Source: a virus
Strand: one strand, 5' to 3'
DNA: 22,636 nt
Virus record (IMG/VR): IMGVR_UViG_3300047994_000330
Location: 1-22,636 of that record
The position numbers and the translations under genes were made by a program. This document shows positions 6,364-12,873 of the stretch, in pieces; within the stretch, counting starts at the first letter, position 1; each line of letters opens with the position of its first letter. The notes under the pieces are model-generated. The model saw nothing but the letters and a program-made list of their open reading frames with translations, did no database searches and was not told where the DNA came from.

Positions 6364-6677
6364 CGGATAACCGCACAGCATATTGCTCGACCAATGGCCT
6401 GATCTTCATGGGTAAGCGGCGCAGCACACGCTCGTTCTTTCTGGCCCGCGCGCCATGGGAGCAGCTGCAGGATGCCATCTGCAAACTGGCGCCGGTGAAG
6501 GAGGATGGGCGCAGCCGGTATGTGCCCGGCGTGGCTGATGCCACGACCTATCTGCAGGCGCTCGAGCTGGCCACGGAATTCTCCGGCCGGTTGAAGGAGG
6601 AGCTGGGGCTGACGGGCCCGCGCGCCATTCTGCAACGCATTATGGCGAGGAAGGAGACGCGGCATGGGCATCCCTGA
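6360..6677 (+). CDS. Hypothetical early protein (105 aa)
   Basis: It starts in an ATGA overlap with muB. No family is recognised. The first half is basic and aromatic (GKRRSTRSFFLARAPWEQLQ). The second half is helical (TTYLQALELATEFSGRLKEELGL). No membrane segment is seen. Its place after MuB, among small semi-essential early genes, suggests an accessory replication or host-takeover role, but nothing in the sequence defines one. Confidence 0.65.
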   Translation: MTDNRTAYCSTNGLIFMGKRRSTRSFFLARAPWEQLQDAICKLAPVKEDGRSRYVPGVADATTYLQALELATEFSGRLKEELGLTGPRAILQRIMARKETRHGHP

Positions 6678-6900
6678 GGAGGAACGTACCGTGGCGGGCG
6701 ACATCGACGCCATGCTCGAGGAGCGGGTGAAGGTGCTCGAGACGAAGCTCATCGCCCTAGTCGCCTATTTAGATCGCGTCTCGCAAAATCAGTTCCGTGG
6801 CCAGCTCACGCCCGAGATGGCCGAGCTGATGACGGTGCTCGACGGCGGCAAAGGCGCGCAGGAATTCTACCAGGGCCGTGTTGTGGGGTTGTCGAGATGA
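6664..6900 (+). CDS. Hypothetical early protein, helical (78 aa)
   Basis: The ATG at 6664 lies inside the end of the previous gene (14-base overlap) and is preceded by a strong AGGAAGGAG site at about 6647-6655. Residues 8-45 (AGDIDAMLEERVKVLETKLIALVAYLDRVSQ region) look like a coiled coil. Not recognised. It ends in ATGA with the next gene. Confidence 0.6.
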   Translation: MGIPEEERTVAGDIDAMLEERVKVLETKLIALVAYLDRVSQNQFRGQLTPEMAELMTVLDGGKGAQEFYQGRVVGLSR

Positions 6901-7184
6901 GCCGTTGGGACAACTGGTTCAACGAAGCGTGGCGCGGCCGCTACAAAAAAACGTGGCGACAGGCGCGGCTAATGCTGGGAAAGACGGGGTATCGATCGCC
7001 GTGCCGCCCTTTGATGGCCATCATCAAAGCAAGACCGCCAGTTAAGCTGGCGGGCCTTACAGATGATCAAATCGCGTATTTTGAGCGGATGAAAGACAGC
7101 TTGGTTCGCGCCGGTGATCCGCAGCTGATGACGATCATTTCCGGTCGATCGCACATTGTAAGCGAAGGGGAATGCGTGAAATGA
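6897..7184 (+). CDS. Hypothetical basic early protein (95 aa)
   Basis: It starts within ATGA at the end of the previous gene. The N-terminal third is rich in Trp, Arg and Lys (RWDNWFNEAWRGRYKKTWRQ), so nucleic-acid binding is possible. The rest has no recognisable domain. It overlaps the methyltransferase start by four bases. Confidence 0.6.
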   Translation: MSRWDNWFNEAWRGRYKKTWRQARLMLGKTGYRSPCRPLMAIIKARPPVKLAGLTDDQIAYFERMKDSLVRAGDPQLMTIISGRSHIVSEGECVK

Positions 7185-7774
7185 CCCTCTTCGCGCGCGA
7201 GCCCTCGCCTTTCATCGCACTGCCGTCACAGCAGGCGCGGGTTATTCTGGCTGACCCGCCCTGGTATTTCAAAAACCATTCGGAGAAGGGTGAGGCGAAG
7301 AACCCGGTTGCGCATTATGACTGCATGGAGCTGGATGAAATCCAGGCGTTGCCGGTGGCCGAGCTGGCGAACCCAAATGGTTGCGCGCTGATTATGTGGG
7401 CGACGGCTCCCATGCTGCCCCAAGCCCTCGATACGATGCTGTGCTGGGGCTTCAAATATAAATCGGCCGGGGCTTGGGCGAAGCAATCCAGCACCGGCGA
7501 AAAATGGGCGTTCGGGCCGGGCTATTGGTACCGCTCAGCCGCTGAATTCTGGATTTCCGGCGTGATCGGCAAGCCGCGGATACGTTCGCACAGTGTGAGG
7601 AACCTGATCGTGGCGCCGGTGCGGGAGCACAGCCGCAAGCCTGATCAGATGAGGAGCGATGTCGAGAGCATGTTCGCCGGCCCGTATGTTGAGCTGTTCG
7701 CCCGCGAGACGGCGCCGGGCTGGAGCAGCTGGGGCAACCAGGTGGGAAAATTCGATACGGAAGCGCCGGAATGA
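7181..7774 (+). CDS. MT-A70-like DNA N6-adenine methyltransferase
   Basis: A 197-residue enzyme with the MT-A70 motif DPPW at residues 25-28 (ILADPPWYFKNH), the usual IMWATAPMLPQAL segment and a C-terminal YVELFARETAPGWSSWGNQ, the LELFAR motif of this family. It should transfer methyl groups from S-adenosylmethionine to N6 of adenine, probably in phage DNA. The start at 7181 was chosen over 7172 because AAGGGGA (7165-7171) is well spaced and the ATGA overlap with the previous gene fits the pattern. No restriction enzyme is next to it, so protection from host restriction or regulation by methylation is likely. In Mu the corresponding role is played by mom, which is unrelated. Confidence 0.9.
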   Translation: MTLFAREPSPFIALPSQQARVILADPPWYFKNHSEKGEAKNPVAHYDCMELDEIQALPVAELANPNGCALIMWATAPMLPQALDTMLCWGFKYKSAGAWAKQSSTGEKWAFGPGYWYRSAAEFWISGVIGKPRIRSHSVRNLIVAPVREHSRKPDQMRSDVESMFAGPYVELFARETAPGWSSWGNQVGKFDTEAPE

Positions 7775-8136
7775 TCATGCTCTCCGGCAATTGCATGTTC
7801 TGCAACGGGTCCCGCGTGAAGGTGTTGGGGCCGGGTGAATTTGATGCGCGCCGCCACTGCATGCGCGTTGCCGAAATGGAGTGGGAAAGACTGGCGGAAG
7901 TAGCAAAACGGCAAGGAAATTATGCGATTTTTTTGAAGGAGACAATCGATGGGCAAGCCGAAGAAGTTGAAGGTGGCGGCGACACAGTACAAGGTGCCGC
8001 AATCGCGCGAGGAGGTGACGCAGGCGATCCTGCAGATCGGGCTCGACCAACGCGAGCGCTTACGGGTCGAGACGGCGATGAACGACGAGATCGCCGCGAT
8101 CAAAACCAAATACGAGACGCAAGCCGCGCCGCTTAA
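7771..8136 (+). CDS. Small Cys-motif protein with probable frameshifted tail
   Basis: The start is within ATGA after the methyltransferase. The first about 54 residues look genuine, with a CMFC pair near the N-terminus and a helix (AEMEWERLAEVAKRQGNYAIF). The frame then runs 188 bases into gam as a low-complexity Gly/Asp/Arg tail. A run of seven Ts (7928-7934) sits at the change point. With one T fewer, the protein would stop at a TGA there, just ahead of the gam AAGGAG site. So the true product is probably about 54 residues, from slippage or from a base-call error. Function unknown. Confidence 0.5.
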   Translation: MIMLSGNCMFCNGSRVKVLGPGEFDARRHCMRVAEMEWERLAEVAKRQGNYAIFLKETIDGQAEEVEGGGDTVQGAAIARGGDAGDPADRARPTRALTGRDGDERRDRRDQNQIRDASRAA

Positions 8137-8476
8137 CGATAATATCGTGCAGTTGCAGGCAGGCGTGCAGATTTGGTGCGAGGCCAACCGTACCCAGCTC
8201 ACCAATGACGGCAAGGTGAAGACCGTCAATTTCGGCTCGGGCGACGTGCGCTGGCGCATGACGCCAAAGAGCGTGACGCTGAAAAAGGTGAAAGCGGTGC
8301 TGGCGGCGCTGCGCAAGCAGGGGCTGAAGCGCTTCATCCGCGAGAAGGAGGAGGTGAACAAGGAGCAGATTCTGGCCGAGCCGGATGCCGTGAAGGACAT
8401 CGCCGGGATCACGATCAGTCAGCATGAGGAATTCGTGATCGAACCCTTCGAGGCCAAGCTCGAGGAGGCGGTGTGA
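7949..8476 (+). CDS. gam: Mu Gam-like host-nuclease inhibitor
   Basis: At 175 residues it is about the size of Mu Gam (174). A long helix (about 20-80) includes EIAAIKTKYETQAAPLNDNIVQLQAGVQIWCEANR, and the segment VKTVNFGSGDVRWRMTPKSV is characteristic of the family. Mu Gam is a Ku-like dimer that binds double-strand DNA ends and blocks exonucleases such as RecBCD, protecting linear phage DNA. An AAGGAG site at 7936-7941 sets the ATG at 7949. The stop overlaps the next start (TGATG). Confidence 0.93.
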   Translation: MGKPKKLKVAATQYKVPQSREEVTQAILQIGLDQRERLRVETAMNDEIAAIKTKYETQAAPLNDNIVQLQAGVQIWCEANRTQLTNDGKVKTVNFGSGDVRWRMTPKSVTLKKVKAVLAALRKQGLKRFIREKEEVNKEQILAEPDAVKDIAGITISQHEEFVIEPFEAKLEEAV

Positions 8477-8652
8477 TGGCACCAGGCCGCAATAGTTATG
8501 GCATCAGCAGCACGTTGATCGACCCCTCCCAGCGCCGGCTGAGCACCCGGCGCAAGTCTCCTTCCGGCCTGGCGATCCTGGCCGGAATGACTGTGATGGC
8601 CTGCATCGGTTGCCTTTTGGCGATGGTCCTCCTGCCCCTGTTCGGAGGTTAA
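8476..8652 (+). CDS. 58-residue single-span membrane protein
   Basis: The ATG overlaps the gam TGA by one base. A basic, polar N-terminal half (SQRRLSTRRKSPSG) is followed by one hydrophobic helix (about 31-57, LAILAGMTVMACIGCLLAMVLL). The pattern suggests an inner-membrane protein with its N-terminus in the cytoplasm. Not recognised. It lies in the early region rather than the lysis block, so holin function is not assumed. Confidence 0.6.
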   Translation: MAPGRNSYGISSTLIDPSQRRLSTRRKSPSGLAILAGMTVMACIGCLLAMVLLPLFGG

Positions 8653-8656
8653 AATA

Positions 8657-8743
8657 ATGTCAGAATCTCGTACGATTACGGTTGCAGGTACGGCCGCGAG
8701 TCGGCAACCTTCAGGTGTGGCTGGGGAGACGACTCGTGGCTGA
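8657..8743 (+). CDS. 28-residue leader-like peptide before gemA
   Basis: A consensus GGAGG (8644-8648) lies eight bases before the ATG at 8657, one of the best ribosome sites in the window. The frame is short (28 residues, Ser/Thr-rich) and its TGA overlaps the GTG start of gemA by eight bases. It may be a real mini-gene or a leader that couples translation into gemA. No function is visible. Confidence 0.4.
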   Translation: MSESRTITVAGTAASRQPSGVAGETTRG

Positions 8744-9200
8744 AATGCCGCGCAAGCGTAATCCGCTCCTGGCGAAGGTGCATATCGCCGCCAAGGAGCT
8801 GGCGCTGCATGAGGACAGCTATCGCGCTCTCCTGCGGCGTATCACCGGCCATGACAGTGCGGCGGCCTGCAGCGAGGCCGAGCTGGAGGCCGTTGTGGTC
8901 GAATTCCGGCGGCTGGGCTGGGCCGACAAGCGCCGGGTGCCGCGCTCGCACAAAGCCTATGTGCGCATGATCTATGGGGTGTGGAATGATCTGCGCCCCT
9001 ATTTGCGCGACGGCTCGAAGGCTGCGCTGCGGCGCTTTGTGCAGCGGCAGACCAGAAATGAGGACCGGCCCGATGGCGTGACCGATCCGGAGTTCTTGAA
9101 CCCCGAGGATGGCAACCTGGTGGTCGAGGGTCTGAAGGCGTGGCTGGCGCGCGAGCGCCATAAGGCCGCCGCCGGCAACGGAAAGGCCGCGGCGGAATGA
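8736..9200 (+). CDS. gemA: GemA-like regulatory protein (Mu gp16 family)
   Basis: A 154-residue protein matching the gp16/GemA family: the N-terminus RKRNPLLAKVHIAAKELALHEDSYRALL is typical, followed by GHDSAAACSEAELEAVVVEFRRLGW. In Mu, GemA modulates host gene expression and DNA supercoiling and sits directly before mor, as here. The GTG at 8736 was chosen because GGGGAG (8723-8728) is well placed. TTG 8682 and ATG 8745 are alternatives. It ends in an ATGA overlap with the mor-like gene. Confidence 0.85.
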   Translation: MAEMPRKRNPLLAKVHIAAKELALHEDSYRALLRRITGHDSAAACSEAELEAVVVEFRRLGWADKRRVPRSHKAYVRMIYGVWNDLRPYLRDGSKAALRRFVQRQTRNEDRPDGVTDPEFLNPEDGNLVVEGLKAWLARERHKAAAGNGKAAAE

Positions 9201-9550
9201 AGAGCTTCGAGCTGCCAAACTTGCGCGAGCTGCTCGGCGATGACGGCGCCCTGCTGCTGACAGAAAAATGCGGGGGCGTGCGCATATGCGTGCCCCAATA
9301 TTTCTCCGGCGAGCATGAGCTGCGCGGCACGCTCGGCGATAAGGTGTTTGTCGACCTGGTGCGGTATTTTGGCGGGAGCCGGGTGCTGGTGCCCGTGGCG
9401 CGGGAATGGCGAGCGGAGATTTATGCCGCCCGCCAGCCCCGGCCGACGCAGGCCGAGATTGCCCGCATGCTTGGTTGCTGCGAAACGACGATCTATAAAA
9501 TGTTCAAGAAAAAGCGTCTTGCGCGCGATCAGTTCTGCCTCGATTTATAG
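9197..9550 (+). CDS. mor: Mor/C-family late or middle transcription activator
   Basis: The 117-residue protein has the Mor layout: an N-terminal acidic helix, a central dimer region with GGVRICVPQYF and GDKVFVDLVRYFGGSRVLVPVAREW, and a C-terminal HTH (PTQAEIARMLGCCETTIYKMFKKKR). Mu Mor (129 residues) activates the middle promoter and its relative C the late promoters. Only this one member is seen here, at the end of the early operon, and the next 110 bases contain a perfect dyad, so it may activate the late genes directly. Start by ATGA overlap with gemA. Confidence 0.88.
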   Translation: MKSFELPNLRELLGDDGALLLTEKCGGVRICVPQYFSGEHELRGTLGDKVFVDLVRYFGGSRVLVPVAREWRAEIYAARQPRPTQAEIARMLGCCETTIYKMFKKKRLARDQFCLDL

Positions 9551-9660
9551 GGCGCCGAGACAACCGGAAGAGTGAAGCTGGCCACCATATGGTGGCCATA
9601 TGTTTTTGGGGCGACCGCTTAGAGTTGGCGCAATTCAACCCCTAGCGCAAGCGGCCTTTT
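9551..9660 (+). promoter_or_regulatory. Late control region upstream of the lysis genes
   Basis: No gene is present. It holds the palindrome at 9579-9598 and an imperfect hairpin (CCGCTT 9615-9620 with AAGCGG 9649-9654, inner GTTG/CAAC) just before the endolysin start. This is the position of Mu Pm/Plys. No clear -35 is seen, as expected of activator-dependent promoters. Confidence 0.6.
9579..9598. promoter_or_regulatory. Perfect 20-bp palindrome, probable Mor operator (Plys)
   Basis: TGGCCACCATATGGTGGCCA is a perfect dyad of 8 bp plus a 4-base spacer plus 8 bp. The same arms and spacing recur at 20836-20855. It lies 29 bases after mor and about 60 before the endolysin. Binding by the Mor-like dimer is inferred. 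Confidence 0.65.
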
Positions 9661-10203
9661 ATGATCCTGTACCGCCCCGAAGTGATCTCCCGCGCCTTGG
9701 CGATCGCCACCGGAATCTCGAACCATTTCGAGGGATGCGAGCTGACGGCGTATCCCGATCCGGGCACGGGTAACGAGCCTTGGACGATTGCGCGCGGCAC
9801 CACCTTCATTTTTGGGCGGCCGGTGCGCAAGGGCGACACTTGCACGCAGGCCCAGGCCGATGCCTGGGGTCAGGACGACCTGCGCGCCTCTATGCAGGTT
9901 ATCATCAATAATCTGCCGGTTGAGCTGGACGCGAACTGGCTGGGCGCCATGACCAGCTTCGTGAACAATGTGGGGCCCGGCAAGCCCGGCGTAAGAGACG
10001 GGTTTATCTGGCTGAAAAACGGCAGTCATTCGACGTTGTTCTGGCGCCTGGCGCAGCATGATCTTGCCGGGGCGCTGCTGCAAATTCCTCTTTGGGACAA
10101 GGCCGGTGGCCGGGTGCTGCGCGGGCTCGATTTGCGCCGCGCGGCCGAGGTGAATGTGGCAGCTGGCAAGCTCGATCCGACGCTGCCGGGAGCATTCGCA
10201 TGA
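9661..10203 (+). CDS. lys: GH24-family endolysin (phage lysozyme)
   Basis: A 180-residue muramidase of the T4/P22 lysozyme type. The catalytic triad region reads HFEGCELTAYPDPGTGNEPWTI, giving E24, D33 and T42, with the usual E-to-D spacing of nine. AMTSFVNNVGPG and STLFWRLAQHDLAGALLQIPLWDKAGG match the family core. WTIARGTT replaces the common WTIGYGHT. It cleaves peptidoglycan glycan strands at lysis. No clear signal or SAR segment is seen, so release through a holin is expected. No good ribosome site precedes ATG 9661. An in-frame stop 18 bases upstream rules out an earlier start. Confidence 0.9.
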   Translation: MILYRPEVISRALAIATGISNHFEGCELTAYPDPGTGNEPWTIARGTTFIFGRPVRKGDTCTQAQADAWGQDDLRASMQVIINNLPVELDANWLGAMTSFVNNVGPGKPGVRDGFIWLKNGSHSTLFWRLAQHDLAGALLQIPLWDKAGGRVLRGLDLRRAAEVNVAAGKLDPTLPGAFA

Positions 10204-10766
10204 TCGGCCTCCTTATCATCCTCCTCTACAACATATTGTGCGGTATCATCTGGCGGCTGCGCGGCGGGGCGTTCACCACGCTCACGAAAATCGACCCCGG
10301 CACGGATGGGGCGCGAGCGATTGCCGCGGTGCTCATTCCGCTGATGCTCATGTGCATGACGCTCAATCCGCTGGTGCCGCTGGTCGGCATCACGCTGATG
10401 CTCGGGCTCATGATGACCGGCTGGGGGGCGTTTCAGGGAATGGGCTTGCCGCCCATCAATATGCCGGAGCGGTCCTGGTTGCGGAATATTCCGCTGGATT
10501 TGGGGTTTCCCGAAAATACCTTCTGGCATGACTTCATCGGCATGGCCGCGGCCGGGGTGGTGTGCATGCTGCCCTCGATGATCGCGGCATTATCGTTTGG
10601 GCATCATGCCTGGGTGCTTTTGATTTCCGGCCTCGGCTTCGCACCGGCCTATGCGCTGGCCCGGCTTGAGCATCCTGCAATTCCTAATTTTGCCCAAGGG
10701 CAGGAATGGGGCGAATTTTATACCGGGGTCGTGGTCGGCGCCGGCCTGCTCATTGTCTTCACATAA
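10200..10766 (+). CDS. Multi-spanning membrane protein in lysis block
   Basis: A 188-residue protein with about five hydrophobic segments (about residues 2-18, 40-60, 62-80, 115-135 and 138-155, plus a C-terminal one near 175-187). The ATG at 10200 overlaps the endolysin stop (ATGA). An earlier in-frame start at 10092 lies inside the endolysin and is unlikely. It is larger than typical holins. A holin, an anti-holin partner or another inner-membrane role is possible, and the sequence does not decide. Confidence 0.75.
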   Translation: MIGLLIILLYNILCGIIWRLRGGAFTTLTKIDPGTDGARAIAAVLIPLMLMCMTLNPLVPLVGITLMLGLMMTGWGAFQGMGLPPINMPERSWLRNIPLDLGFPENTFWHDFIGMAAAGVVCMLPSMIAALSFGHHAWVLLISGLGFAPAYALARLEHPAIPNFAQGQEWGEFYTGVVVGAGLLIVFT

Positions 10767-10776
10767 GGAGTTCATC

Positions 10777-11007
10777 ATGGACGCTTCTTCCATTCCCGGC
10801 GCCGCTGGCGCTTCTGTTGCCGGTGCCAACGCGACCGTGTCCGGCGCGATCGGTTTTCCCGATGCCGACAAGGACAGCGCCGGCCGGTTCCTGACGCCCG
10901 CGCAGATCAACGTGTGGAAGCGGCTCTCCGCGGCTTTCGTCGAAGTCGGTGATGATATCCGGCATGACGAAGAAGCCATCGTCGCTTGGGTCAAGGCGAA
11001 CCTCTAA
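10777..11007 (+). CDS. Hypothetical protein in lysis block (76 aa)
   Basis: The ATG at 10777 has AAGGAG (10765-10770) seven bases upstream, overlapping the previous stop codon. The N-terminus is Ala/Gly/Ser-rich and flexible. The C-terminal half (about 40-76, LTPAQINVWKRLSAAFVEVGDD) is helical and acidic. It is not a membrane protein. Not recognised. Confidence 0.65.
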   Translation: MDASSIPGAAGASVAGANATVSGAIGFPDADKDSAGRFLTPAQINVWKRLSAAFVEVGDDIRHDEEAIVAWVKANL

Positions 11008-11012
11008 GAACC

Positions 11013-11267
11013 ATGCGCAAGCCGCTCTCCCAGTTCCTTCAGGATGCCCAAGGGAACTGGGATGAGCAGGCACTGCTGTCGATTATCGGTGTGGGCGCCT
11101 TCTGGTTTTGCGTGGTCTGGGACGTTGTTGTGCTGCATCAGCATTTTGATGCGCAGGGCGTGGGAATTGGGTTTGGCGCCGTGATGGGCGCGACGTTGGG
11201 AGGGTTGTCCTTCCGTGAATCTCGAGGAGCGAAAAATGCCGCCATTTCTAGCCAGCCTGGGAGCTAA
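11013..11267 (+). CDS. Two-span membrane protein, candidate holin
   Basis: An 84-residue protein with two hydrophobic segments (about 22-43, ALLSIIGVGAFWFCVVWDVVVL, and 50-68, GVGIGFGAVMGATLGGLSF) and a short polar tail. Size and topology fit a class II-type holin, and it sits between the endolysin and the spanin genes. Holin function is inferred from topology and context. The ribosome site is weak. A start at 10986 inside the previous gene is less likely. It overlaps the spanin gene by 32 bases. Confidence 0.65.
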   Translation: MRKPLSQFLQDAQGNWDEQALLSIIGVGAFWFCVVWDVVVLHQHFDAQGVGIGFGAVMGATLGGLSFRESRGAKNAAISSQPGS

Positions 11268-11622
11268 ACTCGCCGCCGCCGCGTTGGTTGCGGTGCTTGT
11301 GTTTTCCTTCGGATTTTATGCCGGTAAGCGCTGGGAGCTGCCCGCCGTGCAAAAGGCGCAGCTCGCGCTTGCCGCGCAGCAGACGGCCGATGCGCAGGAG
11401 GTTGCCGCTGCCAACGCGCAGGCGGCCGCAGACCTGGCTGCCATGCGCCAAGCCGAGAGTACGGCGATGAGTGCGCGCCAGGCCGCCGTTGCGGCTGAGA
11501 AGGATGGCACGGCCAGTATCCGGGCGGCGATCGCCGCACAGGCCGCGCAGCCGGGCCAGGATGGGCCCGTGGCGCCGGTGCTGGCGCAGGCGCTGGCGAG
11601 CATTGGTGGAGGCAGGAAATGA
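11236..11622 (+). CDS. Rz-like inner-membrane spanin
   Basis: A 128-residue protein with one N-terminal membrane helix (about 8-28, LGAKLAAAALVAVLVFSFGFYAG) followed by a long Ala/Gln-rich coiled coil (about 36-100). That is the layout of i-spanins, which with an outer-membrane lipoprotein fuse the two membranes at the last step of lysis. The ATG at 11236 was chosen for AGGAG at 11225-11229. GTG 11215 is an alternative. The probable partner is the lipoprotein at 11858. Confidence 0.75.
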   Translation: MPPFLASLGAKLAAAALVAVLVFSFGFYAGKRWELPAVQKAQLALAAQQTADAQEVAAANAQAAADLAAMRQAESTAMSARQAAVAAEKDGTASIRAAIAAQAAQPGQDGPVAPVLAQALASIGGGRK

Positions 11623-11861
11623 GGGGCATTGGGTTGGTAGGAATACTTCAGGCTGCCTCGCTTGGCCGGGTCATCGTTATCAGGAACGACGAACTTCTTT
11701 TGGCCAGGCACGGCGAGGCTCAACCTGAAGCGCCGCCGCCCCGCCAGGCGGCTATCCAGAAATGTGATCCTCCGGCGCCGAAAGTTCATGCGCAGACCCG
11801 CGAAGCCGCGCGGCGCCAGCGCCAGTTTGAGCGCCTGGCTCAGAAAGGAAATAAGCGATGA
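11619..11861 (+). CDS. Hypothetical basic protein between the spanin genes (80 aa)
   Basis: The start and stop are both in ATGA overlaps (with the Rz-like gene before and the Rz1-like gene after), which argues that it is translated. The N-terminus is mildly hydrophobic (RGIGLVGILQAASLGRVIVI). The C-terminal half is strongly basic (TREAARRQRQFERLAQKGNKR). Not recognised. An insertion of this size between Rz and Rz1 is uncommon. Confidence 0.5.
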   Translation: MRGIGLVGILQAASLGRVIVIRNDELLLARHGEAQPEAPPPRQAAIQKCDPPAPKVHAQTREAARRQRQFERLAQKGNKR

Positions 11862-12199
11862 TTCGTGCGATGATGCGCTGCACTTGCGGTGCGGTGACGG
11901 GTGAGAAGCAATGCCAATGCGCCAAGCGGCGCGCGCAACGCGCACTGGCGATGAGCCTGGCCGTTGTGCTGGCAGGATGCAGCAGCTCCGCGCCGCCGCC
12001 GGTGCTGACCAAAACAGTGGTCGAGCGGGTGACCGTGCCGGCCGGGCTGCTGGCCTGCGAGGCTGAGCCTGCCATCGGCGCTTATACGCTGCAGAGCCAG
12101 GTCGCGGACTATGTCGTGCGGCTGCACGAGGCGTGGGCCGATTGCCACGAAGATCTGAGCGCGATCGCGCAGCTCGAAACCGCGCCACCGGGAAAGTAG
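11858..12199 (+). CDS. Rz1-like outer-membrane spanin lipoprotein
   Basis: A lipobox, LAVVLAGC, after a basic stretch (KRRAQRALAMS) marks a lipoprotein; the acylated Cys is near residue 41. The mature part begins SSSAPPP and continues VTVPAGLLACEAEP and VADYVVRLHEAWADCHEDLSAI, a pattern typical of Rz1-type o-spanins. With the ATG at 11858 (ATGA overlap) the protein is 113 residues and carries an odd N-terminal extension with C8, C10, C19 and C21. A later start within 11873-11894 would shorten this while keeping the signal peptide. It partners the Rz-like protein. Confidence 0.78.
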   Translation: MIRAMMRCTCGAVTGEKQCQCAKRRAQRALAMSLAVVLAGCSSSAPPPVLTKTVVERVTVPAGLLACEAEPAIGAYTLQSQVADYVVRLHEAWADCHEDLSAIAQLETAPPGK

Positions 12200-12202
12200 C
12201 CG

Positions 12203-12577
12203 ATGAATGCTGGTGATTGGCAGGCCGCCGCAGAAGTCTTTGGCGTCATCCTGGTTGTGGCGAATATCGCCTTCAATGCGTTGCTTTACCGGATGGCGGC
12301 AAAGTTCGTGACGCGCAAGGAGCACACTGACCAGCACCTGCTGATGCAGAATAAGCTCGTCGAGGTCGAGGGTAATGTCGAGGACATTCAGAAGAAAATG
12401 GGCGGCCTTGTGACCAATGACCAGGCGGCCGAGATCTACCGGCGCATCGGCACGGTTGAGAATCAGGGCTCACGGATGATCGGGCAGCTCGGCGGTATGG
12501 AGACGCAGCTGGGGGGCATAAACAACATGCTGCAGCTGCTCGTGAAAAACGAATTGGATGGGGGTAGAAAATCATGA
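12203..12577 (+). CDS. Mu gp25-like protein (DUF2730 type)
   Basis: A 124-residue protein with one N-terminal membrane helix (about 10-30, AEVFGVILVVANIAFNALLY) and a long coiled coil after it (about 45-120, KLVEVEGNVEDIQKKM and following). The layout and the position before gp26- and gp27-like genes match Mu gp25. The function of this family is not known. It overlaps the next gene by four bases. Confidence 0.7.
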   Translation: MNAGDWQAAAEVFGVILVVANIAFNALLYRMAAKFVTRKEHTDQHLLMQNKLVEVEGNVEDIQKKMGGLVTNDQAAEIYRRIGTVENQGSRMIGQLGGMETQLGGINNMLQLLVKNELDGGRKS

Positions 12578-12873
12578 GCTTCGCGGACACGCTGGCCGAG
12601 GATCGCCGCCTGATCATGCTGCGCGCGCTGGATGACGTGAGCTATTCGGCCAATGAGAGCGTGCTGCGCTCCGTGACGGAAGGCTTAGGGCACCGGGTAT
12701 CGCGCGAGATGATCCGGGCGGATATTCAGTTTCTGGCCGAGCATAGTCTGGTGCGGATTGAGAAACTGCCCGCGCAGAGCGGGGAAATCTGGATTGCGCA
12801 TTTGCTGCCCACTGGACAGGACGTGGCGCGCGGGCGCGTGCACCCCGGCGTGGCGCGGCGCGAGCCGAGCTGA
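12574..12873 (+). CDS. Mu gp26-like winged-helix protein
   Basis: At 99 residues, with an MarR/ArsR-like layout: RRLIMLRALDDVSYSANESVLRSV, then SREMIRADIQFLAEHSLVRIEKL as recognition helix and wing, and the closing segment QDVARGRVHPGVARREP that is typical of gp26. It lies just before the gp27-like small terminase candidate, so a packaging or DNA-recognition role is likely. Start by ATGA overlap. Confidence 0.8.
   Translation: MSFADTLAEDRRLIMLRALDDVSYSANESVLRSVTEGLGHRVSREMIRADIQFLAEHSLVRIEKLPAQSGEIWIAHLLPTGQDVARGRVHPGVARREPS

Noticed and set aside
9315-9575. 86-residue frame overlapping mor
   Set aside because: It is a different frame of the recognised Mor HTH region.
11662-11904. 80-residue frame overlapping the gene between the spanins
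   Set aside because: It lacks the ATGA coupling shown by the 11619-11861 frame and is Arg-rich shadow-like sequence.
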